From: Larix sibirica
Taxonomy: Eukaryota; Streptophyta; Pinopsida; Pinales; Pinaceae
Assembly: GCA_004151065.3 (NCBI GenBank)
Contig: NWUY0300001809.1
Span: 4,686 to 27,656, forward strand
Direction: 5' to 3'
DNA: 22,971 nt
Below are positions 19,432 to 22,971 of the stretch, in pieces (the first letter of the stretch is position 1; each line of letters opens with the position of its first letter). The notes beneath the pieces were generated by a model that did not search any database, was not told the DNA's origin, and saw only the letters and a list, made by a program, of their open reading frames with translations. The translations under genes were made by a program, and so were the position numbers.

Positions 19432-19814
19432 GTAAGTTGCATTCTTAGCTCTTCCAAAATCTTTTGATAACAGGGGTTCACCCTAACTGAAAATAAATAT
19501 AATGTGTTTGGAGAATGAAGAGATATATCTTTTCTCTAAAGACTTTTGTGTAGAGATTATGATTAAGAAATAAGCTCTCTCAATGCAGTTTTGGAAGAAA
19601 CTAAAAAATCATAGTTTGCTGTAGAAATTATTTTTTGGCCCTTCCAGATTTTCACAAAGAGGTTTAGTGTTATATCTCAGGGTTGTCTCTTTGGGTGATG
19701 CTAAGTCAAGCAGAGCTTCCGGGTAGCTTATCACAGCTAGAAATTTAACAAAGCAAGAAAGAAATATTACATTTATAAAATTCTATAATCTTTACATCAT
19801 TGGAGGGATTATCC
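19432..19814 (+). other. start of presumed intron 1; repeat fragment at 19564-19632
   Basis: It begins with GTAAGT, then shows T-rich, intron-like composition. The 19564-19632 segment is the second copy of the repeat at the left edge of the window. Nothing else is recognised. Confidence 0.45.
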
Positions 19815-21107
19815 AGTGCCTAGAGAGTGCATATTGTACACAGATCATCGAACTTTGAAGTATATGCAAAGCTGCAAACGAAAGACAAGTTAAATGCGGA
19901 GTGTGCCAAATAGCTAAATTGCTTGCAAAACTTCACCTTTTTTAATCAAGCACAAGGCAGGAAAGGTTAATGTTTTGGAGGATGCATTGAGTGGATGAAG
20001 GATGTTGTTGGCTTTAAGCATGGTGTTTATGATGATAATCCGAGCTTCGGGGATTGTTCAAAGGCAGCAGAAACCTACGTAGACTATATGGTACATGAAA
20101 ATACCATTTGTTTGAAGACAAGAAATACATATATTTGATTATATGGCACATGCAACAGTTTTATTTTATGGGAAGCAATTATGTATTCTTTAGGGTTCCA
20201 TCAGGGATAGCCATAATATCCAACTTTTGGAAGAGCATTGCTAATTACCAAGCACGGCTAAAGAGGTTGATAAATATGTGGATAGTTGTTATTTGCTAAG
20301 TTGTCAAGTGGAACAATAGAATATACTGATCCTTTTCAGTCACAGCTAATCGATGGCAAGTTGCAACACATAAGAATGGATTTTGAATTTTTGTGTTGGT
20401 GCCACCTAGAACTCAAAGAGGTAATGACACTATACCTGTTTGGATAGTTTCTCCAAGATGGTGCAATTTATTTCCTGTAACAAACATGAAGATGCATCCG
20501 ATATTGCAAGAATTTTTACAAAGTGGCTTAGTAGCAGGGATTACCTCTCTTTATCACCTCTAACAGAGATACAAAGTCTTGGAAAATTTTTAGTGGATGT
20601 CGTGGAATATTAGGAGGTTTGTTGACATATCTAGTCCAAGCTTGACCAAAACAATGGGACTTGATGCTTCCTTGGATGGTGTTTGTTCTTATTATTTTTT
20701 CCAACTATAGCACATGATATTCACCGTATGGACACTCTTTGAGAGATGTAACAAAATTGCAAACCCTGTCTTCAAATGTTTTTACTTCTAGTTGTCGAGA
20801 GGATGATGGAATTCTTCAAGCAAGTCAAGGACATAGAAGAACATATTGAAGCCTACAAGGACAGGGATGATAGTTAGAGGAGAGAAGAGCATTATCAAAT
20901 TGGAGATATGGCAGTGGTTTATTTATGAAAAGATCAAATCTAAAGGTCAATATCATAATTTAAACACAGATAATAATTTAAAGATGAAGAAATTTGGCCC
21001 TTGTTCAATCTCGAGGAAATTGGGCAAACTGCTTATATGATGAATTTGGTAAAGGAGTTGATATCTCTCCTATTTTCAATATTCTTGATGTTTATGATTA
21101 TGAATAA
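19815..21107 (+). pseudogene. Ty3/gypsy pol relic: RNase H and integrase
   Basis: The domains appear in order with several frameshifts. ILYTDHRTLKYM (19831-19866) and IKHKAGKVNVLEDALS (near 19945-19990) are the end of a gypsy RNase H (TDH..LKYL and HK.GK.N..ADALSR). HIRMDFEF (near 20370) fits the first integrase Asp block (MDF). GLPLFITSNRDTK (near 20540-20575) fits P.SI.SDRD.KF, with the catalytic Asp changed to Asn. HYQIGDMAVVYL (near 20890) and the frame from GPC to ISPIFNILDVYDYE and TAA (21063-21107) are the GPY/F C-terminal module. Stops, frameshifts and the lost catalytic residue make it dead. It lies in the sense direction within the presumed first intron of the gene at 19243. RT and protease are absent. 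Confidence 0.85.
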
Positions 21108-21567
21108 AATGAAAACATGCACTAGAGCAACGCTATAGCAGTGTGACAAGAGTTGATGTTGCTTAATGGTTTGTTAAAAAAAACAACAAGAAATAGTAAT
21201 GTTGCATGAATTTCCGGATTGGGGGAATGTTGGGAATGCAGGTATTAGTGTTCAGAATGACTAGAAGTTTTGCCCAAATTTGCAAGAAATGACAGGTTGG
21301 GAGCGTCAATGATTAAAAAAATACAAAAGGAAACTACCTGAGATTGACCACAAATGCTCAAATGACTCTTTTAACCTCGGATTCATTCATTAAATTCCCA
21401 TAAATATCCACATCCATTCTCATTTACAAAATTAAGACCAAGTCAAAATGCATTTACAATTTCAAATCGAAATGTTTCCCACTTACACTTTGGACTTTAG
21501 AAGTGATGAAATGAAAAGTATAATGAAATTATCCTTAACCCCTGTTATTGGTACTATTAAGGTGACA

Positions 21568-21619
21568 CCCTTTGATAGAGGACCTTGACGTAACCCTTTG
21601 ATAGAGGATCTTGACGTAA
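21568..21619 (+). repeat. 26-bp perfect-length tandem duplication
   Basis: Two adjacent 26-base units (21568-21593 and 21594-21619) differ at one base (GACC versus GATC). Each contains CTTGACGTAA. High identity indicates a recent event within otherwise diverged sequence. Confidence 0.9.
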
Positions 21620-21750
21620 CACATCTAACCACTTGATGTTCGACCAAGTAATACTTTTGATTGGACATTACACAAGTTGGCACCCTCAGCAACTCAACCA
21701 CCTCTGTCAACATGCGACACTTGACCAGGTTAAGATCAAACATTTGACCA
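21585..21750 (+). promoter_or_regulatory. cluster of TTGAC (W-box-like) and TGACGT (bZIP-like) motifs
   Basis: TTGACG occurs at 21585-21590 and 21611-21616, both within TGACGTAA. TTGACC occurs at 21721-21726 and 21744-21749, and a reverse GTCAA lies near 21711. WRKY factors bind TTGAC(C/T) and TGA-type bZIPs bind TGACG. The cluster would be plausible in an LTR promoter, but function is inference; the motifs are short. Confidence 0.25.
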
Positions 21751-21824
21751 GGAATACGAATTGCCAATCATTTTAGATCCACATGCAATTGGAACCTAGC
21801 AATAGATTAATGTAATTGCCTATG

Positions 21825-22010
21825 TGGTAAGCAGGGAGCTTCTTGACGCTCCTGACCAAGGTACTCTACGGGAACGCCCTTTGAAGCGTCCACATTTCGA
21901 CAGGAATGCTCCCCAAAATCTCTTGGCGCCATTCCTTGCAGAAAAGGGGTGTTTCATATCCAACCCAAAGCTCCCGAGAGTGGGGATACAATGGCTAAGG
22001 TTTCCTAACT
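21825..22010. other. CpG-rich segment inside the 0.8-kb insertion
   Basis: About nine CpGs fall in ~190 bases (GACGCTCC, TACGGGAACGCC, AAGCGTCC, TTCGACAG, TACA-free GGCGCC, CCCGAGAG), far above the surroundings. Both strands have an open frame across it (75 codons +, ~120 codons -), but neither gives a family I recognise. No acceptor in the right phase joins it to the exon at 19243, where a TGA interrupts. It may be an LTR regulatory part or a young insertion. Confidence 0.35.
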
Positions 22011-22036
22011 CCTGGGAGTGGTACTTGTGCAATGTT

Positions 22037-22150
22037 GGGAAACAATAAAGAAATATTGGAGATAAAGGTGTCTGCATTAACTTTAGGGTGAGTTTCGAAT
22101 CAATGGCACCAATTAAAATGAAAAAATGTGTTAGTAGCTGATGGTACATG
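22037..22150 (+). repeat. duplicated chromodomain-region fragment, copy 1
   Basis: GGGAAACAATAAAGAAATA through TGATGGTACATGGA aligns with 22467-22580 (offset 430), with some indels. The coding meaning is clear only in copy 2; here the frame is destroyed. Confidence 0.6.
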
Positions 22151-22189
22151 GATGAGGAAAATATAATTAAGATAAGTTGCATAGTTGCT

Positions 22190-22602
22190 GATCTTTTTTT
22201 GCCAAAAGTTTATGTTTTGTTGCAAAGATTGAACCAAGAGGTCCAAAGCTTTTGAAACAAGATTTGGATTGATGTAGGAGTCCTTGTTGAATATTGATGA
22301 AATTGGACAATGATACTTATCTAAGGAATATGCTCGAGGAGTTGGATCTCTCATATTTTCAAGTATTATTGATATTTATGATTACATGGGATGAAAACAT
22401 AGAGAAAGTGATGCAACTGTAGAAACAGAACTAAGGTTGGTTAAGGGGTTTGTCGAAAAAAGCAATGGGAAACAATAAATAAATACTGGAAATAAAGGTG
22501 ACTGCATTACCATCGCAGCCAGGATCAAAGTAAAGGTATCTTGTCAAATGGAAAATTCTGCCAATAGTTGATGGTACACGGAGTTCCAACCACAAAGGCT
22601 GA
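22190..22602 (+). pseudogene. gypsy integrase GPY/F plus chromodomain relic (tandem duplicate)
   Basis: LLNIDEIGQ (near 22290) and GVGSLIFSSIIDIYDYMG (22338-22391) are homologous to LFNLEEIGQ and GVDISPIFNILDVYDYE at 20990-21104, so this is a second copy of the same pol end. About 50 codons later, YLVKWKILPIVDGTRSSNHK (22537-22596), then TGA at 22600-22602, matches the YLVKWKG.P..D.TW core of a chromodomain. Chromodomains at the integrase C-terminus mark the chromovirus lineage of plant gypsy elements and guide integration to certain chromatin. The aromatic Trp of DATW is Arg here. Stops and frameshifts inactivate it. Confidence 0.7.
22467..22580 (+). repeat. duplicated chromodomain-region fragment, copy 2
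   Basis: Partner of 22037-22150. It contains the readable chromodomain core. Confidence 0.6.
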
Positions 22603-22750
22603 AATAGAAAATCCTGTAGAGTTGATACAGGCGCATATCCTCCGTTCCTATTGGTAGCCTTAAAATAGGCACGCTCTTGAAAGCTATTATTAGAGGTCTG
22701 ATATTTGGCATGTAGATATTAATAAACAAATATTCAGTGGGTTAAAAAAA

Positions 22751-22768
22751 CATAGATTTCAATCTATG
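22751..22768. repeat. perfect 8-bp inverted repeat, 2-base spacer
   Basis: CATAGATT, TC, AATCTATG. With so short a spacer it is nearly a DNA palindrome rather than a good hairpin. Confidence 0.8.
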
Positions 22769-22891
22769 GTATCTTAATTGTATTCTTTGAGTGAGGCACA
22801 AAAACTGCCCCAAATGTAACCTGACTATGCATTCAGGTCATTGTAGGGGCCAGCTATTACAAATTCTAGGTAAACACATGAGAGAGATACA

Positions 22892-22916
22892 CATAATAAC
22901 ACAATATGTTATTATG
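22892..22916. repeat. perfect 10-bp inverted repeat, 5-base loop
   Basis: CATAATAACA (22892-22901), loop CAATA, TGTTATTATG (22907-22916): all ten pairs match. Its AT-richness makes it weak as an RNA hairpin and no U-tract follows. Confidence 0.85.
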
Positions 22917-22971
22917 AGTAATTGGTGCAATTATTACTTAGGAGTTCACCTCCTTATATATGGTTACTCAT

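Larger units (their letters stand above)
21226..22041. mobile_element. ~0.8-kb insertion into the gypsy tail, flanked by an 11-bp direct repeat
   Basis: AATGTTGGGAA occurs at 21226-21236 and again at 22031-22041. The gypsy GPY/F relic stops shortly before the first copy, and a chromodomain-region fragment resumes at the second. In the tandem duplicate downstream the equivalent point (22464) reads GCAATGGGAAACAATAA without any insertion. No clear terminal inverted repeats were found, and a 7-bp alternative repeat (AATGTTG at 21198 and 22031) means the left boundary is uncertain. The GGATTGGGGGAA just before TGTTGGG resembles a polypurine tract and LTR start, so a 3' LTR is the main alternative. 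Confidence 0.45.
22603..22971. other. non-coding region rich in inverted repeats
   Basis: Downstream of the chromodomain relic, with no supported gene. It holds four inverted repeats: CATAGATT/AATCTATG (22751-22768), ACCTGA/TCAGGT (22819-22838), CATAATAACA/TGTTATTATG (22892-22916) and ATGAGTAA/TTACTCAT (22915-22922 with 22964-22971). In a gypsy element this would be the 3' untranslated region or LTR. Confidence 0.5.

Noticed and set aside
21824-22048. CpG-rich open frame considered as exon 2 of the gene at 19243
   Set aside because: Exon 1 ends in phase 0. The nearest acceptor (AAGCAG near 21832) would lead into TGA within four codons, and the other frame requires a different phase.
22892-22916. 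Inverted repeat considered as a transcription terminator
   Set aside because: The stem is almost all A/T and no U-tract follows; intrinsic terminators of this kind are not expected in a plant nuclear genome.

Overview
The window looks like nuclear DNA from a large, repeat-rich plant genome, most likely a gymnosperm such as a conifer. It is AT-rich and poor in CpG. Most of it is decayed retroelement sequence broken by stops and frameshifts, and I can support only one intact gene piece, a short first exon followed by a splice donor. An 806-base run of N marks an assembly gap. The organism assignment is inference; no sequence here is diagnostic on its own.

Layout. Positions 1-1046 hold a decayed Ty3/gypsy reverse transcriptase. 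Positions 1047-3176 are a TG...CA element flanked by a perfect 5-bp target-site duplication, probably a solo LTR. Positions 3182-4617 are non-coding, with copies of a dispersed repeat and a degenerate ~180-bp tandem duplication. Positions 4618-7140 (minus strand) are a ~840-codon decayed reading frame of a protein I do not recognise; almost all its stops can be explained by C-to-T or G-to-A change. Positions 7033-10716 and 11523-15196 are two ~99% identical direct copies on either side of the N gap. Each copy carries a ~34-bp degenerate minisatellite, a gypsy integrase scrap, a coiled-coil pseudogene and part of an RNase H pseudogene.

Positions 14631-18645 are two diverged tandem copies of a ~1.3-kb RNase H-containing unit. 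The first copy is split by a ~1.28-kb poly(A)-tailed retro-insertion; the second preserves the empty site. Positions 18735-18905 may be a SINE. Positions 19243-19431 are a CpG-rich first coding exon with a presequence-like N-terminus and a GTAAGT donor. Downstream, presumably inside a long first intron, lies a gypsy RNase H-integrase relic (19815-21107). Its 3' end has been tandemly duplicated (GPY/F plus chromodomain, to 22602), and the first duplicate is interrupted by ~0.8 kb. The last 230 bases are rich in perfect inverted repeats.

No genes here work together as a pathway. The picture is layered insertion, tandem duplication and point-mutation decay of retroelements around the 5' end of one probable nuclear gene. 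I found no clear evidence of a new functional system. The most novel material is the unrecognised minus-strand protein relic, the 34-bp minisatellite inside the duplicated block, and the fine-scale history of insertions that the duplicated copies reveal.
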